A stretch of 12,905 nucleotides of DNA from Polyangia bacterium (GTDB taxonomy: Bacteria; Myxococcota_A; Polyangia; Polyangiales; Polyangiaceae): assembly GCA_030433055.1 (NCBI GenBank), contig JAUILJ010000127.1, positions 1 to 12,905 of the forward strand, read 5' to 3'. The notes under the pieces were generated by a model, which ran no database searches, was not told the origin of the DNA, and worked only from the letters and a program-made list of their open reading frames with translations. The position numbers and the translations under genes are program-made. Position 1 is the first letter of the stretch. Each line of letters starts with the position of its first letter. Shown here piece by piece: positions 7,637 through 12,905 of this stretch.

Positions 7637-8302
7637 ATGACCACACTCACAGCAAGTCCTGTCGCCCCGTTGCTCGATCGCCTGTTTCGCGAAACCGACA
7701 GCGTTTCCCCACTGCAAATACCGGAGGTCGCCGCGCTCTCCAGCGAAGAGCAGTGGCGCCTGTTGCTCAGCAAGACCGAGTACCGCAGAGCCTACGGTCT
7801 GCTCAAGGACATCGCGCTCCCCGTCTCCCGTGAGACAGGCGCGCTCTTGTACCTCCTCGGGCGAGCCACGCGCGCTCGCCACATGGTGGAGTTCGGGACC
7901 TCGTTCGGGATCTCGACGCTGTACCTCGCGGCAGCGCTACGGGACAACGGGGGCGGGAAGCTCATCACCACGGAGTTCGAGCCGAGCAAGGTCCAGCGGG
8001 CGCGGCAGCACCTCAGCGAAGGCGGCCTCAGCGATCTGGTGGAGATCCGCGAGGGCGACGCCCTGGAGACCCTGCAGCGCGATTTGCCCGAGGCGATCGA
8101 TCTGGTGCTGCTCGATGGCGCCAAATCGCTCTACCCCGAGGTGCTGAGCTTGCTCGAGCCACACCTCAGACCGGGCGCGCTGATCGTCGCTGACAACGCC
8201 GACCACAGCCCGGACTTCCTCGCGACCGTGCGCGGCTCCTCGGGCGCCTACCTCTCGTTGCCCTTCGGCGGTGACGTGGAGCTCTCGGTGCGCTGCGCAT
8301 GA
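7637..8302 (+). CDS. SAM-dependent O-methyltransferase (family 3-like)
   Basis: The 221-residue enzyme looks like a class I SAM-dependent methyltransferase of the PF01596/CmcI-like O-methyltransferase group. Motif I is VEFGTSFG at 84-91, the acidic SAM-ribose strand is TTEFEP at about 111-116, and DLVLLDGAK at 155-163 carries the catalytic-site Asp. LRPGALIVADN at about 178-187 matches the metal-binding DN of this family. Length is normal. ATG7637 has GGAG about 7 nt upstream. The acceptor, probably a catechol or other hydroxyl compound, cannot be named. The divergent TetR gene suggests that the methyltransferase is induced by its substrate or a related aromatic compound, as in other TetR-controlled detoxification genes. 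Confidence 0.88.
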   Translation: MTTLTASPVAPLLDRLFRETDSVSPLQIPEVAALSSEEQWRLLLSKTEYRRAYGLLKDIALPVSRETGALLYLLGRATRARHMVEFGTSFGISTLYLAAALRDNGGGKLITTEFEPSKVQRARQHLSEGGLSDLVEIREGDALETLQRDLPEAIDLVLLDGAKSLYPEVLSLLEPHLRPGALIVADNADHSPDFLATVRGSSGAYLSLPFGGDVELSVRCA

Positions 8303-8560
8303 ACGTTGCCGTGGGGATATGATGAACGCGGAGCGGCTGACCTCTCCCCCAACCAGAGAACTTGCAGCGGCTCCTGGGCATGCGTGCGTCAGGGCAGGGG
8401 GGGAGGTGAGTCGTCCGTCGTCGAGAGCGACGCGGGGTGGTCACGGCAGCCTGGCGGCACGCGTGCCAGAGCGCGCGGAGGCCCTGGTGTGGGCTTGAGG
8501 GCGGTCGAGCGGTGTCCGCCAAAACCCTTCAAAACTCAGGGATTTCAACGGGCTCCGTCA
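8303..8560. other. Intergenic stretch with no supported gene
   Basis: No convincing CDS is seen here; open frames lack a ribosome site and known motifs. The last part (about 8520-8560) is A-rich and C-rich in alternating runs (AAAACCCTTC, then CAGGGATTTC) just before the tRNA promoter and could be an upstream activating stretch. That is conjecture. Confidence 0.4.
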
Positions 8561-8567
8561 GTTTTTC

Positions 8568-8595
8568 TTGACCCGATCGCCGCTATGAGTAGCCT
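8568..8595 (+). promoter_or_regulatory. tRNA-Asn promoter
   Basis: TTGACC at 8568-8573, 16 nt, then TAGCCT at 8590-8595 resemble a sigma-70-type promoter with a strong -35 and a moderate -10. Start of transcription would fall near 8602, leaving a leader of roughly 9 nt before the tRNA. The distance fits tRNA genes well. Confidence 0.5.
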
Positions 8596-8610
8596 TCCGC
8601 CTCCGACCAT

Positions 8611-8683
8611 TCCGAGATAGCTCAGTTGGTAGAGCGGGCGGCTGTTAACCGCCTGGTCGTAGGTTCGAGTCCTACTCTCGGAG
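8611..8683 (+). tRNA. tRNA-Asn (GTT)
   Basis: A complete cloverleaf folds. The acceptor stem is TCCGAGA/TCTCGGA (8611-8617 with 8676-8682), the D stem GCTC/GAGC, the anticodon stem GGCGG/CCGCC, and the T stem GTAGG/CCTAC with loop TTCGAGT. The anticodon GTT is at 8644-8646 (positions 34-36), reading Asn codons AAC/AAU. The discriminator is G8683. CCA is not encoded exactly (the gene is followed by CCCA), so it would be added after processing. The T loop and 3' half are reiterated downstream in the tandem array. Confidence 0.97.
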
Positions 8684-8694
8684 CCCAGCCCGAA

Positions 8695-8724
8695 AAAGGC
8701 CCCCACTTGGCGTGAGGGGCCTTT
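8695..8724 (+). terminator. tRNA-Asn terminator, copy 1
   Basis: AAAGGCCCC (8695-8703) pairs perfectly with GGGGCCTTT (8716-8724). An inner CAC/GTG step and the loop TTGGC complete a strong hairpin, preceded by an A run and followed by GTTCGTT. It lies about 12 nt past the tRNA and should end its transcript. Confidence 0.85.
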
Positions 8725-8848
8725 GTTCGTTCTGGTCTCCTCCGGGAGAGCTGTAGGACGTCTTCACCGGGTTCCACTTCGCCTTCGGCTCGTGGCTGCG
8801 ACCTTTTCAGGGTCGCAGTCGAGTCCTACTCTCGGAGCCCGCAACGAA

Positions 8849-8877
8849 AAAGGCCCCCACTTTGGTGAGGGGCCTTT
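8849..8877 (+). terminator. Repeat-unit terminator, copy 2
   Basis: The same 9-bp stem AAAGGCCCC/GGGGCCTTT with CAC/GTG inside is present, but the loop is TTTG. It follows the second copy of the tRNA tail; here the spacer reads GCAACG instead of the AGCCCG of the other copies. Confidence 0.8.
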
Positions 8878-9005
8878 GTTCGTTCCGGTCTCCTCCGCTC
8901 GAGTTGTAGGCCTCTTCACCAGGTTCCACTTCGCCGCCTTTGGCGGCTCGTGGCTGCGACCTGTTTGGGTCGCAGTCGAGTCCTACTCTCGGAGCCCAGC
9001 CCGAA

Positions 9006-9034
9006 AAAGGCCCCCACTTTGGTGAGGGGCCTTT
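9006..9034 (+). terminator. Repeat-unit terminator, copy 3
   Basis: The stem and the TTTG loop are identical to copy 2, after the third tRNA tail. Both middle copies share CGTTCCGG downstream, while the outer two share CGTTCTGG. Confidence 0.8.
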
Positions 9035-9157
9035 GTTCGTTCCGGTCTCCTCCGGGAGAGCTGTAGGACGTCTTCACCAGGTTCCACTTCGCCTTCGGCT
9101 CGTGGCTGCGACCTGTTTGGGTCGCAGTCGAGTCCTACTCTCGGAGCCCAGCCCGAA

Positions 9158-9187
9158 AAAGGCCCCCACTTGGCGTGAGGGGCCTTT
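9158..9187 (+). terminator. Repeat-unit terminator, copy 4
   Basis: The hairpin is identical to copy 1, including the TTGGC loop. It closes the array about 20 nt before the ArsR-type operator, and so insulates the SRPBCC promoter from tRNA read-through. Confidence 0.85.
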
Positions 9188-9206
9188 GTTCGTTCTGGGC
9201 AGATGC

Positions 9207-9222
9207 GCAACCATTGGGTTGC
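9207..9222. promoter_or_regulatory. ArsR-type operator box 1
   Basis: GCAACC-ATTG-GGTTGC is a perfect 6+6 inverted repeat. Its right half overlaps the -35 element of the downstream gene's promoter. The same palindrome recurs 41 bp further on, about four helical turns, placing both boxes on one DNA face. The ArsR protein encoded two genes downstream is the likely ligand. Confidence 0.8.
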
Positions 9223-9247
9223 ATGTTTGTCAGCTCGCGAGTAATAC
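9219..9247 (+). promoter_or_regulatory. Promoter of the SRPBCC-arsR unit
   Basis: TTGCAT (9219-9224), a 17-nt spacer and TAATAC (9242-9247) form a good sigma-70-like promoter. Box 1 covers the -35 and box 2 begins right after the -10, so repressor binding should block polymerase. Transcription would start near 9254, giving a leader of only about 15 nt. Confidence 0.7.
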
Positions 9248-9263
9248 GCAACCAGGAGGTTGC
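9248..9263. promoter_or_regulatory. ArsR-type operator box 2, overlapping the ribosome site
   Basis: GCAACC-AGGA-GGTTGC is the second copy of the palindrome. It spans the expected transcription start and contains the Shine-Dalgarno AGGAGG (9254-9259) 9 nt before ATG9269. If a transcript began upstream of it, the box would form a hairpin partly hiding the ribosome site. Confidence 0.8.
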
Positions 9264-9268
9264 TCATC

Positions 9269-9748
9269 ATGAACGACAAGATCGAGAAGACTGCAACGTT
9301 GAAGGCACCGCTAGCGAGAGTCTGGAGAGCGATCAGCGACTCCACGGCTTTCGGAACCTGGTTCGGCATGACCATCGATGGCCCGTTCGTCGAGGGACAG
9401 ACGGTCGTCGGCGCAATCGCGACGACCCAGGTCGACGACGAGATCGCCAAACACCAAGAGCCGTACGTCGGCATGCGCTGCGAACTCAAGATCGAGCGCA
9501 TCGTTCCCCTCAAGCTACTTGCCTTTCGCTGGCATCCTGGCGCAGACCCCGACATGGGACCGGACTCGCCGACGACGCTGGTGACATTCGAGCTTGAGGA
9601 GGTCGCTGATGGCACACGCCTGACCATCACCGAGTCCGGCTTCGATGCGCTGCCGCTGGAGCGTCGCGCCAAGGCCTTCGCCGACAACGAAGGTGGGTGG
9701 GAGGCGCAGCTCTCTCTCATCGCGAAGTACCTCGCACGGGAGGTGTGA
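9269..9748 (+). CDS. SRPBCC (AHSA1-like) domain protein
   Basis: The 159-residue protein has the SRPBCC/AHSA1 (PF08327) pattern: an opening strand with IEKTATLKAPLARVWRAISD, a WFG turn, IERIVPLKLLAFRWHPG in the middle, TTLVTFELEEVADGTRLTITESGF, and a final helix with GGWEAQLSLIAKYL. The fold is a helix-grip barrel that binds a small hydrophobic ligand; the ligand is unknown. The start is ATG9269 with AGGAGG 9 nt upstream; the in-frame TTG9260 lies inside that ribosome site and is rejected. The stop is 3 nt from the arsR start, so the two are one operon. SRPBCC-ArsR pairs are very common; here the order is SRPBCC first. Confidence 0.93.
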   Translation: MNDKIEKTATLKAPLARVWRAISDSTAFGTWFGMTIDGPFVEGQTVVGAIATTQVDDEIAKHQEPYVGMRCELKIERIVPLKLLAFRWHPGADPDMGPDSPTTLVTFELEEVADGTRLTITESGFDALPLERRAKAFADNEGGWEAQLSLIAKYLAREV

Positions 9749-9751
9749 AGC

Positions 9752-10078
9752 GTGGCCAGGATGGCTGCCTCGACGCCGGTGTTCGCCGCGCTGGGTGATC
9801 CGCAGCGCATGGTGCTGGTCTCGCGCCTCTGTCGGAAGGGGCCGCTCTCCGTCAGTCATCTGACAGAGGGCACCAGCATCACACGCCAGGCCGTGACCAA
9901 GCACCTGCGCGTCCTCGAAGCTGCGGGCCTCGCGCGCTCTGAAAAATCGGGTCGAGAGACGGTGTGGGCCCTCGATCGCCGCCCCCTCACGAAAGCACGG
10001 GATCACCTCGATCTCATCGCTCGCCAGTGGGACGAAGCGATCGAGCGTCTTCGAGCCTTCGTCGAAGAGGGTGATTGA
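9752..10078 (+). CDS. ArsR-family winged-helix repressor
   Basis: The 108-residue regulator has the ArsR winged helix: FAALGDPQRMVLVSRLCRKG at about 10-29, a recognition helix TRQAVTKHLRVLEAAGL at about 44-60, and a wing SEKSGRETVWAL. It lacks the CxC/CVC metal site of arsenic or zinc sensors, so it belongs to the metal-free group paired with SRPBCC proteins. GTG9752 has GGGAGG 8 nt upstream; an ATG at 9761 in frame is possible. It is cotranscribed with the SRPBCC gene and probably binds the two GCAACC-N4-GGTTGC boxes at the head of the operon. Confidence 0.93.
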   Translation: MARMAASTPVFAALGDPQRMVLVSRLCRKGPLSVSHLTEGTSITRQAVTKHLRVLEAAGLARSEKSGRETVWALDRRPLTKARDHLDLIARQWDEAIERLRAFVEEGD

Positions 10079-10089
10079 GCATCATCCTG

Positions 10090-10152
10090 CGTTCTTCCCT
10101 GTTTCCGTGGGGTCTTGCGGCAGCGCAGTCTTCACCAGGTCCCACTTCGCCT
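10090..10152 (+). repeat. Dispersed relative of the tRNA-array unit
   Basis: In the gap between the convergent arsR and AraC genes, CAGTCTTCACCAGG and CCCACTTCGCCT match the central part of the tRNA-tail repeat unit (GTCTTCACCAGG, TTCCACTTCGCCT). A CGTTC also lies about 40 nt before, as in the array. There is no tRNA tail or terminator here. Coding use is unlikely because the stretch lies outside both genes. Confidence 0.55.
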
Positions 10153-10189
10153 CAGAGATCGCCGAGCGAACTCGCGTGGTATGGGACAC

Positions 10190-11125
10190 CTACTTCGGGG
10201 ACGCGTTCGCGTTGCGGTAGGCGCGCGGTGAGCAGCCGACCTCGCGTCGAAACGCCAGGCTGAACGCGCTCTCGGACGCGTACCCAAACTGGAATGCTAG
10301 CTCGCCGATGGGGCGATCCGTGGTCCGCAGCGCGTCCTTCGCGAGGGATATTCGCCACTGGATTGCGTAGGCAAGCGGGGGCTGCCCGACGAGATCCTTG
10401 AAGCGCGCCACGAACGCCGAGCGCGACATACCCGCGATGCGCGCGAGCTCCGCGAGCGACGTGCCTGTCTCCACGCTCGCGTGGATGTGGCGAAGCGCTG
10501 GGCCGATCTGCGAATGGGCCAGCGCGCGCAGCCAACCGCGACGCGCGGAGCTGCTGCCAGCGGAGTCGATCCAGCGCAGTGCGTAGGTCAGCACGAGCTG
10601 TGCGAGCTGATCGAGCGCGCGTGCGCGACCAGGCTCGACGGAGCGTACCTCATCGATGAGCAGGGGCATGAGAGCACGCATGGGGCCCGCTTCATCCGCA
10701 GGGATACGCGCGCACGCGGGCAATGCATCGAGGAGGAGATGTGCGTTCCAGGGACTCAGGGCGAAGTGGCCGCCGATGATGCGCACGGCCGGTTTCGCGC
10801 GAGCGCTTCCGAGTCGGACGACGCGCCGTTTGGTGTTGTTGAGGAGCTCGCTCGCGCTTCGGCTGGGAGCCTCGAGATCGCTACCGATGAACGCCGCAGG
10901 AGGATCACCCAGCAGGAAGACGTCGCCGGCTCCAAGTGTCGTCGCCGCGCGTCCTCGAACGCCGATCAGACACTCTCCGTCGACCACGACGCCGAACTTC
11001 ACAGCCGGCTGGCGGTCGAATGCGAGGCTCCACCGACCATACGCACGTAGCTCCGCGGCAAGCACCGCCTCGGGTCGCAAGAGTGCAAGCACCTCTGCGA
11101 GCGGGTCGAGTGGATCGGAGGACAT
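10190..11125 (-). CDS. AraC-family regulator with cupin domain
   Basis: The 311-residue regulator opens with DPLAEVLALLRPEAVLAAEL, the hallmark of the cupin_6/AraC_binding_2 (PF12852) N domain, which runs to about residue 190. The C-terminal double helix-turn-helix, about 212-305, contains TSLAELARIAGMSRSAFVAR, then PIGELAFQFGYASESAFSLA and CSPRAYR. ATG11125 fits the family's start; ATG11140 would add five residues, and neither has a good ribosome site. It is divergent from the DoxX-like membrane gene, a frequent partner of this regulator type, and probably controls it. The inducer is unknown. Confidence 0.9.
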   Translation of the reverse strand: MSSDPLDPLAEVLALLRPEAVLAAELRAYGRWSLAFDRQPAVKFGVVVDGECLIGVRGRAATTLGAGDVFLLGDPPAAFIGSDLEAPSRSASELLNNTKRRVVRLGSARAKPAVRIIGGHFALSPWNAHLLLDALPACARIPADEAGPMRALMPLLIDEVRSVEPGRARALDQLAQLVLTYALRWIDSAGSSSARRGWLRALAHSQIGPALRHIHASVETGTSLAELARIAGMSRSAFVARFKDLVGQPPLAYAIQWRISLAKDALRTTDRPIGELAFQFGYASESAFSLAFRREVGCSPRAYRNANASPK

Positions 11126-11260
11126 CCGTGGACGATACATAAACTATTCTGGCCGTTCCATTATGGAGCGTTCGAAGGCAGCGCCCTATCCATGTCGATG
11201 AACCAACCGCTGGGTTTCGTCGCGCCCGCATCGCATCGCCTCGACAAGGATGGAACGCAA
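11126..11260. promoter_or_regulatory. Divergent control region, cupin-AraC / DoxX-like
   Basis: The first part is relatively AT-rich and contains the inverted repeat TCCAT-T-ATGGA at 11157-11167. No convincing -35/-10 pair was chosen. AAGGA at 11246-11250 is the ribosome site for ATG11261. Confidence 0.4.
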
Positions 11261-11620
11261 ATGCACCTCGCTCTCTGGATAGCTTCTGGACTCCTCGCGT
11301 TCGCAATGCTCAGCGCTGGCGCGATCAAGCTCGTGACGCCTCGAGCGAAGCTCATGGAGAAGATGAAGTGGGCCAAGACGTGGAGCGCCGGCAACGTGAA
11401 GCTCCTTGGCCTTGCTGAGGTGCTCGGCGCGATTGGTCTCGTCGTTCCGCATGGCACCGGCATCTTGCCGATCCTCACCCCGATCGCTGCGGTGTGTCTC
11501 GTGGTGCTGATGATCGGTGCCGTGAAGACGCACCTCGATCTCAAGGAGCCTGCGCTGGCTCCGGGGCTCCTCGCGCTGCTCGCCCTGTTTGTCGCCCTTG
11601 GACGGGCAGGGGGCCTGTGA
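11261..11620 (+). CDS. DoxX-like membrane protein
   Basis: The 119-residue protein looks like the DoxX_2 family (PF13564): a first helix with LSAGAIKL followed by a short charged loop (RAKLMEKMKWAK), then GNVKLLGLAEVLGAIGLVVP, and two more hydrophobic helices. There are about four transmembrane segments (3-25, 47-65, 69-90, 97-117). ATG11261 is chosen because AAGGA lies 10 nt upstream and the first helix begins at once; a longer frame from 11192 would add a polar 23-residue leader. Family members sit near oxidoreductases or redox systems, but their function is poorly known. It is probably induced by the divergent AraC protein. Confidence 0.85.
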   Translation: MHLALWIASGLLAFAMLSAGAIKLVTPRAKLMEKMKWAKTWSAGNVKLLGLAEVLGAIGLVVPHGTGILPILTPIAAVCLVVLMIGAVKTHLDLKEPALAPGLLALLALFVALGRAGGL

Positions 11621-11678
11621 TGACCACACGTGCGGCGCTTAGCCCGCGCCGCGTTCGCTCGACAGACGGAGAAGGTCG

Positions 11679-12050
11679 ATGACCTTCGCGATCATGTCGT
11701 ACGTGATGGTCGTTGGTGGGTGTGTCCTAGGCCTTCGGTTCCTCTTCGCCAGCGCATCCGTGCTGAAACAATGGGGCATCGAGGTGACTGATGGCCCGCT
11801 CATCCTGGGGCGCCGGATCGGTGCCCTTTACCTTGGGCTGGCGCTCATGTTCTTCCTCGGGCGAACGGCTGCCCCTTCGGATCTGCGTTCGGCGGTCTGC
11901 CTGGGCATGAGCGTGGCGAGCGCGTTGCTCGCGGGCCTCGGGCTCTACGAGCGCCGGGCTGGCCGAGTGAGCTCCGGCATCGTCGTCCCGGCGATTGTCG
12001 AGGTGGCTTTCGCAGTGGGCTTCGCGTGGGCGTGGTGGGAGGGGCGGTGA
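11679..12050 (+). CDS. Four-helix membrane protein, unknown function
   Basis: The 123-residue protein has about four transmembrane helices: 5-25, 46-61, 70-88 and 102-119. A conserved-looking loop, WGIEVTDGPLILGRRIGALY, lies between the first two. I recognise similarity in style to small DoxX/DUF4345-like integral membrane proteins but cannot name a family. ATG11679 has GGAG 7 nt upstream. It follows the DoxX-like gene by 58 bp on the same strand, with no terminator between, so cotranscription and a related membrane role are likely. Confidence 0.75.
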   Translation: MTFAIMSYVMVVGGCVLGLRFLFASASVLKQWGIEVTDGPLILGRRIGALYLGLALMFFLGRTAAPSDLRSAVCLGMSVASALLAGLGLYERRAGRVSSGIVVPAIVEVAFAVGFAWAWWEGR

Positions 12051-12083
12051 TCGCGTCGCGTTTCCCTCTGGTGGGCCTTCATA

Positions 12084-12135
12084 CGTTCGGGGCTCCTGTA
12101 GCTGGGACCTCTTCACCAGCGTGCACCCTCGGTGG
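12084..12135 (+). repeat. Second dispersed relative of the tRNA-array unit
   Basis: In the 124-nt gap before the last gene, CGTTCGGGGCTCCT, GTAG and CCTCTTCACCAG occur in the same order as in the array unit around 8881-8921 (CGTTCCGG.CTCCT, GTAGG, CCTCTTCACCAGG), with gaps between the blocks. The match is weaker than that of the 10090-10152 copy. Confidence 0.4.
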
Positions 12136-12174
12136 CGGTAGACGCGACGCCCGATCGCTGAGTACCGTTGCTTC

Positions 12175-12905
12175 GTGGCAACGAAAACCACTCCGGAACT
12201 CCGAGCTTTTCTCGATACCGTCACGCCCGCTGGGCGACGCCGCGACGCGCTGGCGCTGCTCAAGCTGATGCGTGAGGCGACGGGCCTGGAACCGACGATG
12301 AGCGGTTCATCGATCGTTGGCTTCGGCGAGTACTCCTACGAATACGACAGCGGTCGCAAGGGCACGGCGCCAGCAGCAGGCTTCTCGCCACGCAAGGCGG
12401 CGACCACGATCTACCTGCTCGACGGCATCGCTTACCACGAGGCGGCGCTCGAGAAGCTCGGGCCCCACACCACGGGCGTCGGCTGTCTCTACATCAAGGA
12501 TCTCAGCAAGGTCGACCAGCGCGTGCTGAAGGGCATCGTCCGCAGGTCGTTCAAGACGCTCACCGCCAAGACCTACTCAAAGCGCGCGCGTGACGCCGCG
12601 CCAGCCAAGGCTCCCAAGAAATCGACGCGCGCTGGTTCTGCGAAGAGCCCGATCGACGCCTACCTCGCGGGCATCGAGAACCCTACCGCGCGCAACACGC
12701 TCACGCGGCTCTGTGCGCAGCTCCGCGTACTGCTTCCGGAGGCGACCGAGACGATCAGCTACAACATGCCGGCCTTCCGCTTGCCGAACGGAAAGGTCGC
12801 CGCGGGCTTCGCCTTCTTCGGGAAGAACTGCGGATACTACCCCCACAGCGGCAACGTCGTCCCGAAGCTGGGCGCGCTCGTCGATGGGTACAGGGCAACG
12901 AAAGG
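12175..12905 (+). CDS. Protein with two DUF1801-like domains (3' end cut by window)
   Basis: From GTG12175 the frame stays open for 243 codons to the window edge. It is the only start in the open frame, which begins after TAG at 12139-12141. Residues about 1-125 resemble one DUF1801 branch: LKLMREATGLEPTMSGSSIV, GFGEYSYEY, GFSPRKAATTIYLLDG. A Lys/Ala-rich linker (about 130-157) joins a second, YdhG/DUF1801-like domain from about 158: IDAYLAGIENPTARNTL, then LPEATETISYNMPAFRLPNG and GFAFFGKNCGYYPHSG. Both domains usually occur as separate small proteins; a tandem fusion is less usual. The biochemical function of DUF1801 proteins is unsettled. The ribosome site is poor. The stop codon lies beyond the window. 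Confidence 0.8.
   Translation, partial: MATKTTPELRAFLDTVTPAGRRRDALALLKLMREATGLEPTMSGSSIVGFGEYSYEYDSGRKGTAPAAGFSPRKAATTIYLLDGIAYHEAALEKLGPHTTGVGCLYIKDLSKVDQRVLKGIVRRSFKTLTAKTYSKRARDAAPAKAPKKSTRAGSAKSPIDAYLAGIENPTARNTLTRLCAQLRVLLPEATETISYNMPAFRLPNGKVAAGFAFFGKNCGYYPHSGNVVPKLGALVDGYRATK

Larger units (their letters stand above)
8665..9198 (+). repeat. Tandem array of tRNA-Asn tail plus terminator units (3.5 copies)
   Basis: Starting in the T loop of the tRNA, 22 nt of the gene's 3' end and its flank (8665-8686) recur exactly at 8819-8840, 8976-8997 and 9128-9149. Unit lengths are 154, 157 and 152 nt, with a final partial unit to 9198. Each unit contains, in order: the tRNA tail, a 9-bp terminator hairpin, a segment with CTTCACC-GGTTCCACTTCG, a GCC...GGC hairpin, and a long hairpin CTGCGACC/GGTCGCAG (8796-8818, 8954-8975, 9106-9127) that abuts the next tail. 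Weak similarity to the tRNA continues upstream of the exact tail (GGTCGyAG precedes it in both). No enzyme gene is linked. The layout is like the rtT repeats of E. coli tyrT. Confidence 0.93.

Noticed and set aside
8665..9198. CRISPR array
   Set aside because: The repeats are 150 nt apart, the spacers are near-identical, and the repeat is a tRNA 3' end; no cas gene is nearby.
8723..9272. Plus-strand open frames of 100 and 110 codons across the tRNA-tail array
   Set aside because: They run through terminator hairpins and repeat units, lack ribosome sites, and their periodic residues simply mirror the DNA repeat.
8983..9810. A 275-codon minus-strand open frame
   Set aside because: It is antisense to the well-supported SRPBCC gene and to the repeat array, with no recognisable domain; it is a product of high GC.

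Overview
The window is GC-rich bacterial DNA with third-position GC bias in its genes. Cysteine-rich lipoproteins, a carboxypeptidase-regulatory-like lipoprotein and many small regulator/target pairs suggest Myxococcota (Polyangia-like). That placement is an inference from style, not from a marker gene. All CDSs are ordinary chromosomal or accessory genes. No transposase, integrase or CRISPR array is seen.

Layout. (1) 202-4923 and on to 6406: a PF10118-type di-metal hydrolase (+) is followed by two minus-strand genes, a Cys-rich lipoprotein and an AraC-family regulator. The regulator is divergent from a Baeyer-Villiger monooxygenase gene, whose 3' end overlaps an amidase-signature hydrolase gene by 20 bp. 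This looks like a regulated catabolic or detoxification module. (2) 6467-8302: a small Cys-rich lipoprotein, a 54-bp stub resembling the start of a Rossmann-fold oxidoreductase, and a divergent TetR regulator / O-methyltransferase pair. (3) 8568-9198: a tRNA-Asn(GTT) gene with a recognisable promoter, followed by an unusual 3.5-copy tandem array. Each unit carries the last part of the tRNA gene, a strong terminator hairpin and a second structured segment. The arrangement recalls the rtT repeats behind E. coli tyrT, and is the most interesting element here. (4) 9207-10078: an SRPBCC (AHSA1-like) gene and an ArsR repressor gene in one transcription unit. Two copies of GCAACC-N4-GGTTGC frame a good promoter, a very legible autoregulatory switch. 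(5) 10190-12050: a cupin-type AraC regulator divergent from a DoxX-like membrane protein gene and a second four-helix membrane protein gene. (6) 12175-end: a protein with two DUF1801-like domains, cut by the window edge.

Four one-component regulators (two AraC, one TetR, one ArsR) each sit next to their probable target, so the window reads as a string of small self-contained switches around a tRNA locus. Sequence related to the tRNA-tail repeat unit recurs in two other intergenic gaps (10090-10152 and 12084-12135), which suggests a dispersed non-coding element family.
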